This document shows, piece by piece, positions 54,103-63,135 of a DNA stretch of 64,000 nucleotides. The position numbers and the translations under genes are program-made. How positions within the stretch are numbered: the first letter of the stretch is position 1; each line of letters starts with the position of its first letter. Below the pieces are notes generated by a model, which did not search any database, was not told the DNA's origin, and saw only the letters and a list, made by a program, of their open reading frames with translations. Origin of the DNA: Streptomyces sp. DT2A-34 (GTDB lineage Bacteria; Actinomycetota; Actinomycetes; Streptomycetales; Streptomycetaceae); NCBI RefSeq assembly GCF_030499515.1, contig NZ_JASTWJ010000001.1:2356001-2420000 (forward strand). The letters are read 5' to 3'.

Positions 54103-54830
54103 ATGACGCCCTCGCACGCACCGGACCCGCCGACCGCCGTGGTCGTACAGAACAACGGGAGCGGCGGTCCCGGCCGGGTCGGGGCCTGGCTACGCGAGGC
54201 GGGAATCGGCCTCGAAGTGTTGCGTCCCTACGAGGGTGAGGTCCTGCCCCAGGCGCTCGACGGCAGGCCGCTCCTCGTGCTCGGCGGCGGCTTCCTGCCG
54301 GACGACGACGGGCGCGCGCCCTGGCTTCCGGCAACCCGCTGCCTCGTCGCGCAGGCTTTGGACGGCGGCACGCCCGTCCTCGGCATCTGCCTCGGCGGCC
54401 AGTTGCTCGCACAGGTCGCGGGCGGCAGCGTACGGGCGCGTCACGGGCGGCCCGAGTTCGGCAGCACGCAGATCCGGCTGCGTCCCGAAGCCGCCGACGA
54501 TCAGCTGCTGTACGGGCTCGGCGCGACGGTTCCCGCGATCGAGCGGCACGTCGACGCGATCACCGAACTCCCGCCGAGTGCCTCCTGGTTGGCGTCCAGC
54601 GCGGCCTGCTCCCACCAGGCGTTCCGGGTCGGGCGCGGACCTGGGGTGTGCAGTTTCACCCGGAGGCGGAGGCCGAGCGGATCGCCGGTTGGGACCGGGC
54701 GCGGCTGGCCCGGCAGGGCTTCGACAGGGACCGGCTGTACGCCGAGGCCGTGGCCGACGAGGGAGCGGCTGTCTCGGCGTGGTCGGTGTTCACGCGGAGG
54801 TTCGCTCAGGTGTGCGCGAGGCTGCCGTGA
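54103..54830 (+). pseudogene. class I glutamine amidotransferase, single frameshift
   Basis: From ATG 54103: VVVQNNGSGGPGRVGAWLRE, LLVLGGGFLPDDD, nucleophile loop PVLGICLGGQLLAQVAGG. Near 54635 one base is missing, and the His/Glu part (TWGVQFHPEAEAERIAGWD) continues in another frame to the TGA at 54830. Restoring one G joins the frames and gives a normal 240-aa GATase. The remaining sequence is undamaged, so this is either a recent mutation or a base-call error. Confidence 0.75.
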
Positions 54831-55335
54831 CCGGCTGCGGGGGGGGGATGCGGGGGGGATGCGGGGGGGATGCGGGGGGGATGCGGGGGGGATGCGGATG
54901 CGGTGGCTCGGCGCCGCCGTCCCACCGACGCGAGGACGCTGGTGAGCACCCCCGCGAGCAGCCCCCAGAACGCGGACCCGATGCCGAGCAGCGTCACACC
55001 GGAGGCCGTGGCGAGGAAGGTGACGACGGCCGCCTCCCTGGACGCGGGGTCCGGCAGGGCACTGGCCAGGGACGCCTCGATCGTGGTGAGCGGGCCGACC
55101 CCAGCGACAGCCAGGACGAGCGCGTGAGGCATCGCGGTGAGCAGCAGGGCGACGCTCGCGCCGAGCAGCCCGACGCACAGGTAGAAGACGCCCGCCCACA
55201 CGCCACGAGGTAGCGCCGCTGCCGGTCGGGGTGGGCCCCGTCGACGGTGCAGATCGTCGGCGGTCATCGCCGCCAGGTTGATGCCGAACGCCCCGAGCGG
55301 CGCGAGCACCGCCTGCACGGCGCCCGTCCACGTGT
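54806..55335 (-). pseudogene. C-terminal part of a BenE-type transporter
   Basis: VLAPLGAFGINLAAMTA, then (in another frame) ICTVDGAHPDRQRRYLVA, then VFYLCVGLLGASVALLLTA and VVTFLATASGVTLLGIGSAFWGLLAGV, as in benzoate/proton symporters. The N-terminal two thirds are absent and two compensating frameshifts are visible. The frame continues through the G-rich repeat, which encodes PPHPP-like peptides, showing that the natural stop is gone. Confidence 0.72.
54839..54897 (+). repeat. G-rich 11-bp tandem repeat
   Basis: Five tracts of seven or more G, each followed by ATGC (unit GGGGGGGATGC), ending ATGCGGATGCGG. Strong quadruplex potential on the plus strand. It lies just after the amidotransferase stop, inside the tail of the BenE pseudogene. 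Confidence 0.9.
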
Positions 55336-55742
55336 TTTGATCCCTCCCCTGAGCAGCTTGACCAGCTGATATGCGGTCAGCGGCCAACCGCTGGACGAGC
55401 TCGGCCACCCACGCTCGACGTGCATGAGCAACAGGCCTCACCCTGTACGGCGTCACGCCACCATTCGCGGCCGGAGGCGAGTGAGGCGTCATAGGCGGAG
55501 CCGACGGGCTCGTCCGATGCCCGGCGTGGGCAGTGAGTCGGACGCCGCCACGCGGAAGAACCCGTGCAAGCCTGACCAGCGGTCTACGAACCAGGCAAGC
55601 ACTGGTTGAACCCGCTCGTCCATCTGCTCGGCGCAGGCGTGCGCCGAGCGGTATCTGCCGGAACCTTCGGAGAAGTTTCCGCTCTCGTCGTTGCGTCGCG
55701 CCCGTGGCAGGAATCTGCCGATCACGGCACGCCTTGTCCCCG
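55336..55742. other. region of uncertain coding status
   Basis: About 400 bases. A minus-strand frame (55489-55746) contains FSEGSGRYRSAHACAEQMDE and VLAWFVDRWSGLHGFFRVAA, which reads more like protein than its neighbours, but it has no ribosome site, overlaps the response regulator stop and matches no family that I know. Confidence 0.3.
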
Positions 55743-56432
55743 TCACGCGAGTTCGTCGCCCTCAAGGCGGTAGCCCTGTCCACGCACCGTGATGATCCTG
55801 TGCGCGCCCAGCTTGCGGCGGAGGTAACGGACGTACACGTCGACGACGTTGGAGCCTTCCGACGCCTCGTATCCCCAGACGTCGGAAAGCAGGTCTTCCC
55901 GGCTGAGCACACTGCCGGCGTTGCGCATGAGGTGTTCCAGCAGGGCCGCCTCCCGGGCGCTGAGCTGGATAATCCGGCCGTCGACATATGCCTGGCGGGT
56001 GCGGGTTTCCAGGGCGATTCCAGCGCGGCGCAGGACGGAGCTGTCGGTCTCGCGCAGGCGCAGGCGCAGGCGGACGCGGGCGAGGAGTTCGTCGAAGCTG
56101 AAGGGTTTCGTCATGTAGTCGTCGGCGCCGCCCTCCAGGCCGTGCACCGTGTCGGCGACGGTGTCACGAGCCGTGAGGATGATGACCGGCAGGACACTGG
56201 CCGCCGCGCGGAGGCGGGTGACGACGGTGAAGCCGTCCTCGCCGGGCAGACCGATGTCCAGGATCATGAGGTCGTAACCGCCCGACATGGCCACGCGCCG
56301 GGCCGTCTCCCCGTCGGTGACGACGGTGGTGCGAAAGCCTTGGGCGGTGAAGCGTTCCGAGAGGTAGGAGGCTATGCGGGCCTCGTCCTCGGCGATGAGG
56401 AGGCGTCGGCGGGGCCGGCTGTCGTGGCTCAT
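55743..56432 (-). CDS. OmpR-family response regulator
   Basis: A 229-aa regulator: receiver with AEDEAR, phospho-Asp in LMILDIGLPGEDG, ILTARDT and KPFSFDEL; winged helix ending ITVRGQGYRLEGDEL. Its ATG overlaps the stop of the sensor kinase gene (4 bases), so they are coupled. Third gene of an operon that begins with a secreted acidic protein. The nearest target set is unknown. Confidence 0.93.
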   Translation of the reverse strand: MSHDSRPRRRLLIAEDEARIASYLSERFTAQGFRTTVVTDGETARRVAMSGGYDLMILDIGLPGEDGFTVVTRLRAAASVLPVIILTARDTVADTVHGLEGGADDYMTKPFSFDELLARVRLRLRLRETDSSVLRRAGIALETRTRQAYVDGRIIQLSAREAALLEHLMRNAGSVLSREDLLSDVWGYEASEGSNVVDVYVRYLRRKLGAHRIITVRGQGYRLEGDELA

Positions 56433-57919
56433 GGTTTCTGCGGACTGCTGTTCAGGGCGCGCGTGACGTACGGGATGCGCAGGGTGAAGGTCGCCCCTCG
56501 GCCCGGAGCACTGTCGACGTGGATCTCTCCGTGGTGTGCCTCGGCTATGGCCTTGACGATGGCGAGTCCGAGGCCCGCTCCGGTTCTGCCGCGGCTTTCC
56601 TCGGCACGGACGAATCGCTCGAAGATGCGTTGCTGGTCCACGAGTCGGATGCCGGGACCGGTGTCCTTGACCCACAGTTCGACCCTGTCGGCTGCGGCCC
56701 GGCCGCCGATCCAGATCCGGGCGTGTTCCTCGGTGTGCTGAGCGGCGTTCTGGGCGAGTTGGATCATGGCCTGGGTGAGGAGCTGGCGGTCGGCGTGGAG
56801 GGTGTCGTGGTGCGGGTTCTCGACGAAGTCGAGGAGCCAGCGGCGTTCGGCCAGCGCGGCGGCCTTCACGTAGACCTCCTCGATCAGTTCGGAAAGGCTG
56901 AGGTCCTCGGGGCGCAGGGCGTCGGGGCGGCGGGCCTTGGCCAGCATGAGGAGTTCCTCCGCCATGCGGTGCATGCGGTGCAGTTCGTCGGTGATGACCG
57001 CGACGGTCTGGGCGCGGTCCGCGGAGTCGTCGGGGAGGCTCTCCAACTGGCTGAGCACAATGGTGATGGGGGTACGCAGTTCGTGGCCGACGTCGTTCAT
57101 GAACTGCCGCTTGGTGGTGAAGGCGTCGTCCAGGTGGTCGAGCATGTCGTTGAAGGTGTCTGCCAGTTGGCCGATCTCGTCTCTGTCCTGGACGGGGATG
57201 CGGCGGGTGATGTCCGACTCGTGGATGGAGCGGGCGGTGTCCCGCAGGAGCCGCAGCGGCGCGACGATACGGCTGGCGAAGATCCAGCCGACGCAGGCGG
57301 AGAGCAGCACGGCGCCGAGGCCGAGATAGATCTGGATGCGGATCGAGTCGTTTATGTGGTCGCGTTCTTGCTGGGTGAAGGTGGCGATGACGAGCACGCC
57401 CCGCGCGGAGTCGCCCGCCACCGTCACCGGCACGGCCACGAACCGTACGGAGCCCGCCGGGCTCTTCGCGTCGCCGTAGGAGGGTGAGCGGACTTTGGCG
57501 GCCATGCTCATCAGCGCGCGGTCGGTGTCCAGGCGGGCCGGCGGCTTCTCGGCGGAGCGGCGGTACGGAACTCCGTCGACCAGGGTGATCAGGGTCTGGC
57601 CGTGCGCCGGTATGTGACCCTCCAGGTAGGAGACGAAGAGGGCGCGGACTCCACCGGGGGCCGGCCCCGAACCGCCCGCGGTGCCGGTCGCGAAGGAGCG
57701 GAACGCCTCGATGTCGTGGGCGAGTTCGCGATCCACGCGTTCGTTCAGACGAGCCGTGAGGATGAACGATTCCGCGCCGGTGAGGCTCGCCAGCGTCAGC
57801 CCGACGAGCACCAGCATCCGCCCGAGCAGACGCACGCGGATCGACCGGAACGGATGGCGCCCGGGCATGCCGACGGCCCGCTTCGGCGGGGCGGGCTCAG
57901 CCGTCCTCACCGGTGTCAT
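56429..57919 (-). CDS. sensor histidine kinase
   Basis: A 496-aa kinase. Helix 1 MLVLVGLTLASLTGAESF, extracytoplasmic domain of about 130 aa, helix 2 IYLGLGAVLLSACVGWIFAS, HAMP, phospho-acceptor MNDVGHELRTPITIV, and HATPase with LAQNAAQHTEEHARI, DTGPGI, GAGLGLAIV. ATG at 57919 overlaps the end of the acidic secreted protein gene by 23 bases; a start at 57868 is possible. The overlap argues that the secreted protein and the kinase act together. Confidence 0.92.
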   Translation of the reverse strand: MTPVRTAEPAPPKRAVGMPGRHPFRSIRVRLLGRMLVLVGLTLASLTGAESFILTARLNERVDRELAHDIEAFRSFATGTAGGSGPAPGGVRALFVSYLEGHIPAHGQTLITLVDGVPYRRSAEKPPARLDTDRALMSMAAKVRSPSYGDAKSPAGSVRFVAVPVTVAGDSARGVLVIATFTQQERDHINDSIRIQIYLGLGAVLLSACVGWIFASRIVAPLRLLRDTARSIHESDITRRIPVQDRDEIGQLADTFNDMLDHLDDAFTTKRQFMNDVGHELRTPITIVLSQLESLPDDSADRAQTVAVITDELHRMHRMAEELLMLAKARRPDALRPEDLSLSELIEEVYVKAAALAERRWLLDFVENPHHDTLHADRQLLTQAMIQLAQNAAQHTEEHARIWIGGRAAADRVELWVKDTGPGIRLVDQQRIFERFVRAEESRGRTGAGLGLAIVKAIAEAHHGEIHVDSAPGRGATFTLRIPYVTRALNSSPQKP

Positions 57920-58394
57920 CGTCGCTTCCGTCGTCGCTTCCATCGTCGCTTCCGTCGTCGCTTCCGTCGGCGGACGCGGACGCACTCGGGGTGGCCGAGG
58001 TGGCCGAAGCCGAGGGCGTCGTATCGTCGTCGGCTCCCCTACCTGCGGGCACGGGGGCCTTCGGCGCCACGGGCTGCGCCGTGTCCGTCCGGCCGGGATC
58101 CGTCTCCTCAGGCTGCTCCACCCAGGTGGTGGCGGGGGCGACGGCATCCTCGTCGCCGTACTCGTCGGGGGTCCGTGTCGTCGCGCCGGGGGACGGTGAC
58201 CGGGTCGGGGTCCTCTCCGTCGCCCGGTTGTCCAGGGACGGTGCGGAACTGCTCGTGGGGCCCGGGTCGTTGCTGCCGACGACGACGGGTTCACCGAGAT
58301 CCGGAGGCGGTGTCTGATGGGCACCTGCGGCCGGGATTCCGACAAGCAGGATCGCGCCGGCCGCGAGAGCGGCGAGACGCTGGCTGCGGGTCAC
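57897..58394 (-). CDS. secreted acidic protein with SDDG repeats
   Basis: A 165-aa product with a signal peptide (LAALAAGAILLVGIPAAGA). The mature part is Pro/Thr/Ser-rich and ends in tandem Gly-Ser-Asp-Asp units (DGSDDGSDDGSDDGSDDD), encoded by a 12-bp DNA repeat at 57918-57970. Such acidic runs can bind calcium or other cations. GTG start at 58394. First gene of the operon with the kinase and regulator. No enzyme domain. Confidence 0.68.
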   Translation of the reverse strand: MTRSQRLAALAAGAILLVGIPAAGAHQTPPPDLGEPVVVGSNDPGPTSSSAPSLDNRATERTPTRSPSPGATTRTPDEYGDEDAVAPATTWVEQPEETDPGRTDTAQPVAPKAPVPAGRGADDDTTPSASATSATPSASASADGSDDGSDDGSDDGSDDDTGEDG

Positions 58395-58541
58395 GCGGGT
58401 ACGACCTCCTCGGTGTGCTGGGGCGGGGGTGCGTCATCGGACCCGGTCTGAAGAGGTACCAGCCGAGTCCGGCGGCGGCCTGCTGGGCGCATGGCCTGAT
58501 CTTGAACTTTGTGTGTGGGCGATGCGCTGGCTGTGTGCGCG

Positions 58542-58592
58542 GGGGCGGCACCCCCTACGGACGCTGTTGGTGTCCGTAGGGGGTGCCGCCCC
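58542..58592. terminator. 21-bp stem-loop downstream of the second SulP gene
   Basis: Perfect 21-bp stem (58542-58562 with 58572-58592) and a 9-base loop GCTGTTGGT, starting 24 bases after the SulP stop. It also insulates the secreted-protein operon promoter on its left. Confidence 0.75.
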
Positions 58593-58616
58593 GCATTCCG
58601 CTCAGACGGCCATGAC

Positions 58617-60074
58617 TCAGGCGGCGGTCATGATGACCTTGGCCGACGCGGTGTCGGCCACTCCGTGCCGCTCGGCCCAGTTCTCCAGAGCCGTACGGCA
58701 GGCGTGGTCGAGGTGGTGCACCCGGGACAGGTCCAGCTCGACGGGGCGGTCCTGCGGGATCGCCTCCAGGGCGTCGAGGATCTTCGGCAGGCGGAGGAAG
58801 GTCGCGTTGCCGCTCAGGTGGGCCTGCACGGGGCCCGCGCCCTTGTCGACGATCTCCAGCTTGATGTGCGACGCCTCCCAGGCCGTCTTGACCACGGCGA
58901 GCCCGAGGCCGATCAGTACGCCCTCGAACATGCTGATCGCGACGATCGACACCGCGGTGACGACGAGGATCACGGCCTCGCCGCGGTGCCCGCGCCACAG
59001 GGCGACGAGCCCCTTCACCGGGATCAGCTTGAAGCCGGAGTACACCAGAACGGCCGCGAGCGCCGGGATGGGGATGACGCCCAGCGCGGCCGGGAGCAGC
59101 GCCGCGAACAGCAGGAGCCAGGCGCCGTGCATCACTCGGGAGGCCTTGGTGCGTGCCCCCGCCTGGACGTTGGCCGCGCTGCGCACGATCACCGCGGTCA
59201 TGGGCAGTGCGCCGAGCAGGCCGCAGACCGTGTTGCCGATGCCCTGGGCCATCAGCTCCTTGTCGTACTGCGTGCGCGGGCCGTCGTGCAGCCGGTCCAC
59301 GGCCGCCACGCTGAACAGCGACTCGGCGGACGCGATCAGGGTAAACGCCAGGACGGTGCTCACCACACCGACGGACGCCAGGTCCGCGAAGGCGGAGGGT
59401 GCGGGCGGCTGGATCACGGACACCAGCCCTTCCACCGTCACCTTGGTGACGGGGAGCGCGAAGGCCAGCGAGGCGACGGTGGCGAGCGCGACGGCCGCGA
59501 GCGGACCGGGCACGACGCGCACCTTCTTCGGCAGCTTCGGCCACAGCACCAGTACGGCGATGGTGCCCGCGCCCAGCAGCAGCGACGCCACGGCCGGGGC
59601 GGAGCCCAGCGAGTCGGCGAGCACCTCCGGCAGCCCGGCGATCTTGTCGATGCCGGACGACGGAGCCTTGCTCTGGGTCATCGCGTACAGCTGGCCGGCG
59701 ATGAGCACGAGGCCGATCCCCGCGAGCATGCCCTCGACCACGGCGACGGAGATGGCCCTGAACCAGCGCCCCCAGCGCAGGACCCCCATGCCGAGCTGGA
59801 GCAGGCCCGTGGCCAGCACGATCACGCCGAGCGTGGCGAGCCCGTGCGCGTGTACGGCCTCGAAGACCAGCACGGTCAGACCGGCGGCCGGGCCTGACAC
59901 CTGAAGGGCGCTGCCCGGCAGCAGGCCCGTGACAAGACCGCCGACGATGCCGGTGACGATGCCGAGTTCGGCCGGCACTCCGGAGGCGACGGCCACGCCG
60001 ACGCACAGCGGCAGGGCGACCAGGAACACGACGACGGAGGCCGCGAAGTCCTGCTTGAGATAAGCGGTGTTCAT
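58617..60074 (-). CDS. SulP-family anion transporter with STAS domain (second copy)
   Basis: A 485-aa transporter: AYLKQDFAASVVVFLVALPL, SGPAAGLTVLVFEAV, AVDRLHDGPRTQYDKELMAQG, and C-terminal STAS with LSGNATFLRLPKILDALEAI. It is colinear with the protein at 48211-49692 and identical over long stretches, but it differs in the N-terminal residues and the C-terminal tail. ATG at 60074; the carbonic anhydrase gene ends 8 bases upstream. Bicarbonate transport is inferred from this pairing. Confidence 0.92.
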   Translation of the reverse strand: MNTAYLKQDFAASVVVFLVALPLCVGVAVASGVPAELGIVTGIVGGLVTGLLPGSALQVSGPAAGLTVLVFEAVHAHGLATLGVIVLATGLLQLGMGVLRWGRWFRAISVAVVEGMLAGIGLVLIAGQLYAMTQSKAPSSGIDKIAGLPEVLADSLGSAPAVASLLLGAGTIAVLVLWPKLPKKVRVVPGPLAAVALATVASLAFALPVTKVTVEGLVSVIQPPAPSAFADLASVGVVSTVLAFTLIASAESLFSVAAVDRLHDGPRTQYDKELMAQGIGNTVCGLLGALPMTAVIVRSAANVQAGARTKASRVMHGAWLLLFAALLPAALGVIPIPALAAVLVYSGFKLIPVKGLVALWRGHRGEAVILVVTAVSIVAISMFEGVLIGLGLAVVKTAWEASHIKLEIVDKGAGPVQAHLSGNATFLRLPKILDALEAIPQDRPVELDLSRVHHLDHACRTALENWAERHGVADTASAKVIMTAA

Positions 60075-60082
60075 CGGATGCC

Positions 60083-60661
60083 TCACAGCGTCTCGAAGGA
60101 GTCGGATTCGGCCCGGTACACCAGCACGCCGCCGGTGTGGACCTCGTAGAACCAGGCGTGGACGCGCAGCCGTTCGTCCCGCAGGCGCGTCTCGACGCAC
60201 GGGTACGACACCAGCCGGAGCACCTGCCCCAGTACGTGGTGCTGGACCGCCTCGGCGACCTGCGGGTCGTCCGGCGCGCCGGACGGCAGTACGGCGGCGT
60301 GCCCGAGCCACTCGCGCACCGCCGGCACGGCCGACAGATCGTCGCCGCGTACCAGCGCGCCGACCGCGCCGCAGTGGGAGTGCCCGCAGACCACGATGTC
60401 GGAGACACCGAGCACCTTGACGGCGTACTCGATCGTCGCGGCCTCGGAGGTGGGACCCGCGTCGTAGGGCGGGACGATGTTCCCCGCCGTACGCAGCTCG
60501 AAGAGCTCACCGGGGCGGGCACCGGTGATGAGCGAGGGGATGACGCGTGAGTCGGAGCAGGTGATGAAGAGGGCGTACGGCGACTGCCCTGCGGCCAGTT
60601 CGCCCAGTTCGGCGCCCTGGGAGTGGGCGAAGGTCCGTGCGTGTGCGATGAGGGTTTTCAT
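60083..60661 (-). CDS. beta-carbonic anhydrase (second SulP-linked copy)
   Basis: A 192-aa beta-class enzyme: FITCSDSRVIPSLITGARP, VVCGHSHCGAVGALVRGDD. Same length, same gene order and same C-terminal motif as the one at 47618-48199, but transcribed in the opposite direction. It runs with the downstream SulP gene as an operon. ATG at 60661 with GAGGA upstream. Confidence 0.94.
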   Translation of the reverse strand: MKTLIAHARTFAHSQGAELGELAAGQSPYALFITCSDSRVIPSLITGARPGELFELRTAGNIVPPYDAGPTSEAATIEYAVKVLGVSDIVVCGHSHCGAVGALVRGDDLSAVPAVREWLGHAAVLPSGAPDDPQVAEAVQHHVLGQVLRLVSYPCVETRLRDERLRVHAWFYEVHTGGVLVYRAESDSFETL

Positions 60662-60787
60662 GTCAGCTTCCTCGTGAGGAGAGGTGTCACTGGCAAGGGG
60701 TCGTCAGTGGCTCGCCGTTGAGCCACTGCCGTCGAACTGGTGGAACCGTGGGGGGCGGAATCGGAGGGGAGGGGGGAACCGGCGGAA

Positions 60788-62236
60788 CTAGTCGTCGTCG
60801 CCGTCGTCGCCCGACCACGGGCCGGTGATGGCGACGAGGATGCCGGGGTCCTGGATGTTGGCGAACAGCGTCTTTCCGTCCGCGGAGAAGGTGACACCGG
60901 CGAACTCGCTGTACTCCGGGGCCTCCGCGGTGCCGACGTTCAGCTCGTTGCGGGCGATGGGGTAGGTCTGGCCGTCGGCGGTGGCGCCGAACAGGTGCGA
61001 CACGCCCTCGCCGTCCTCGGCGATCACCAGGCCGCCGAACGGCGAGACGGTGATGTTGTCGGGGCCGTCGTAGGCACCGTCCTGGGAGACGTCGGTGTGG
61101 ACCGCGAGGAGCACCTTGAGGGTGATGGTGCCGGTGCGGGGGTCGTAGAACCACACCTGGCCGTCGTGCGGGGTGCCGGGGCTCTCGGTGCGGGCGTAGC
61201 TGGAGACGAAGTACGTGCCGCCGTCGCCCCACCACATGCCCTCCAGCTTGCGGGAGCGGGTGATCTCACCGGCCAGGAACTGCTTGCGCACGGAGGTGGT
61301 CACGGCGTCGCGGTCCGGGACCTTCACCCAGTCCACGCGGTAGACCGTGCCGACCTTCGTCGCGCGGGAGAGGTCGTCGACGTACTGCCCGGCGGCGTCG
61401 AAGCACTTCATCGCGTCCAGCACGCCCGCGTTGTCGGCCAGGGCCCGCAGCTTGCCCGGGCCGTGGGTGAAGCCGACCGGCGGGGTCCAGCGGTAGAGCA
61501 GGCCGTTGGGCTTGGAGGCGTCCTCGGTGAGGTACAGGTGGCCGCGGTTCTTGTCGACGACGACCGCCTCATGGGCGTACCGGCCCAGGGCCTTGATGGG
61601 CTTGGGGTCGAGGTTCGCCGCGCTGCCGTGCACGGGGTCGACCTCGAAGACGTACCCGTGGTCCTTGGTCATGCCGCCCACGCCGGCCTTGTCCTCGGTC
61701 TCCTCGCAGGTCAGCCACGTGCCCCACGGGGTGACGCCGCCGGCGCAGTTGGTGGAGGTGCCGGCGATGCCGACCCACTCGCGTACGGAGTCGTCGGACA
61801 CCTCGACGACGGTGCAGCCGCCGGCCGCCGCCGGGTCGTAGACCAGGCCGTCCAGGTGCGGGACGGGGTCGTCGGCCTCGCTCAGCGGGTCGTCGATCTC
61901 GTGGTTGTTCACCAGCAGGGTCACGTCGTCGTCATCGTCATCGTCGCCGCCGAGTGCGAAGGCACCGGTGCCGTCATGGTTGCTCGGGGTGGTCTGGCCG
62001 GACTCCAGGGTGGTGACGCCGGTGCGGGTCAGGATCCGGTAGGAGAAGCCCTCGGGCAGAGCGAGGATCCCCTTCGGGTCCGGGACCAGCGGACCGTAGC
62101 CGACGGCGCCGCCCGTCGCGGCCGTGTCGGCGACGGCGCCGGGCGCGGTGAGCAGCGCCTCCACACTGCCGATGAGCATGACCCCGGCGCCGGCCAGCGC
62201 CGATCGGCCCAGCAATTCCCTGCGGTTCAGCGGCAT
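60788..62236 (-). CDS. PhoX-family phosphatase (DUF839), Tat-exported
   Basis: A 482-aa protein. The N-terminus MPLNRRELLGRSALAGAGVM contains a twin-arginine signal. PhoX-like features: VTLLVNNHEI, WGTWLTCEETEDK, GRYAHEAVVVDKNRGHLYL, DGPDNITVSPFGGLVIAEDG. A run of seven Asp before VTLLVNNHEI, and an acidic C-terminus, are unusual. Known PhoX enzymes use iron and calcium. CGGGAG precedes the ATG at 62236. Phosphate regulation is likely, but I cannot point to a certain PHO box. Confidence 0.85.
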   Translation of the reverse strand: MPLNRRELLGRSALAGAGVMLIGSVEALLTAPGAVADTAATGGAVGYGPLVPDPKGILALPEGFSYRILTRTGVTTLESGQTTPSNHDGTGAFALGGDDDDDDDVTLLVNNHEIDDPLSEADDPVPHLDGLVYDPAAAGGCTVVEVSDDSVREWVGIAGTSTNCAGGVTPWGTWLTCEETEDKAGVGGMTKDHGYVFEVDPVHGSAANLDPKPIKALGRYAHEAVVVDKNRGHLYLTEDASKPNGLLYRWTPPVGFTHGPGKLRALADNAGVLDAMKCFDAAGQYVDDLSRATKVGTVYRVDWVKVPDRDAVTTSVRKQFLAGEITRSRKLEGMWWGDGGTYFVSSYARTESPGTPHDGQVWFYDPRTGTITLKVLLAVHTDVSQDGAYDGPDNITVSPFGGLVIAEDGEGVSHLFGATADGQTYPIARNELNVGTAEAPEYSEFAGVTFSADGKTLFANIQDPGILVAITGPWSGDDGDDD

Positions 62237-62569
62237 CTCGTCTCCCGGACGATCGGAGTGTGCGAAGCGGTGAGCGGTGCTCGCCGACTGAGGGGAGGTC
62301 GGCGCTCCGCCATGCTGGCCAGCCGGGAAGAACCTCAGCGGAAGCCAAGAAGAAGTCATGAATGTGCAGTTCTCATGTTTCTCATCCGCGAGACATATGT
62401 CCGCCTCAGTGCCGACCGGGGCACGGAAGCGACGTCACGGTCAAGGTCTCCGTCGGACCACGGCCGAGAATCATGTCCATCGCGTCGATGAAGACCCGGC
62501 ACGGCTCATCGGCATTCCCAGGGGTGACCACGCCTGCCGCTGGACGGCTACCGTGGCAGCCGATCGAGC

Positions 62570-62927
62570 CGTCACCATCCGCCTCGGAACCGCGAATGAC
62601 ATCGAGGCGGCTGTAACGATCCTGAACGCCGCCGAAGCCCGGCGGAGCGGCCGTTTGCCACGGGGAAGAGGGCAGCGGCCGTATAGGCCAGAGACTTGCC
62701 CTTCCGGACGCGTTCTTCTTCGTCGCACGGCGCGCGGAGGGCCATCCGACCGGCCTTGCAGCCGCTATGAGCGGCCGTCAAGGCGGCGGCGCTGGCACGC
62801 CGATAACGCCCGCGCTCAACGCATCTACGAGGGCATGGGCTTCGTACTCACTGGCCGGACGGATGTATCAGACGCAGGCGAGAGCGTCGTCCACTACCTG
62901 TGGGTCCCTCACCGGCAACGCCGCTGA
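62570..62927 (+). pseudogene. decayed GNAT acetyltransferase
   Basis: VTIRLGTANDIEAAVTILNA at the start and HADNARAQRIYEGMGFVLTG with ESVVHYLWV at the end are the two termini of a GNAT domain. Between them, about a hundred bases are out of frame (FFFVARRAEGHPTGLAAAM appears in a third frame) and the acetyl-CoA loop is lost. Confidence 0.62.
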
Positions 62928-63135
62928 TCACCTCCGGCTCCAGCCCGGAAACACCAGCGGGGCCTGGGCGTGTCACCGCGGATGCCCACCGATGGTCGGA
63001 CACGGTCCGTGACTGACTGCGCCGATATGGGGCGCTGTCCTGCGGCACGGCGCGTTCGGGAGGACGACGGAAGCAGCGGTACCCTCCCGCACAGCGGTCG
63101 CCAACCGGCTTTCGAACGCCGACCGGACATGCACC

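Noticed and set aside
54839..54897. CRISPR or origin iterons
   Set aside because: Head-to-tail 11-bp G-rich units with 4-base spacers fit a microsatellite/quadruplex, not spacers or protein-binding iterons.
57918..57970. CRISPR-like repeat
   Set aside because: A 12-bp repeat without spacers that encodes Gly-Ser-Asp-Asp units in a real gene; no cas genes in the window.
62370..62400. PHO box upstream of phoX
   Set aside because: A repeated TTCTCAT is visible, but the spacing is 9, not 11, and the core differs from GTTCACC, so I do not claim PhoP control.
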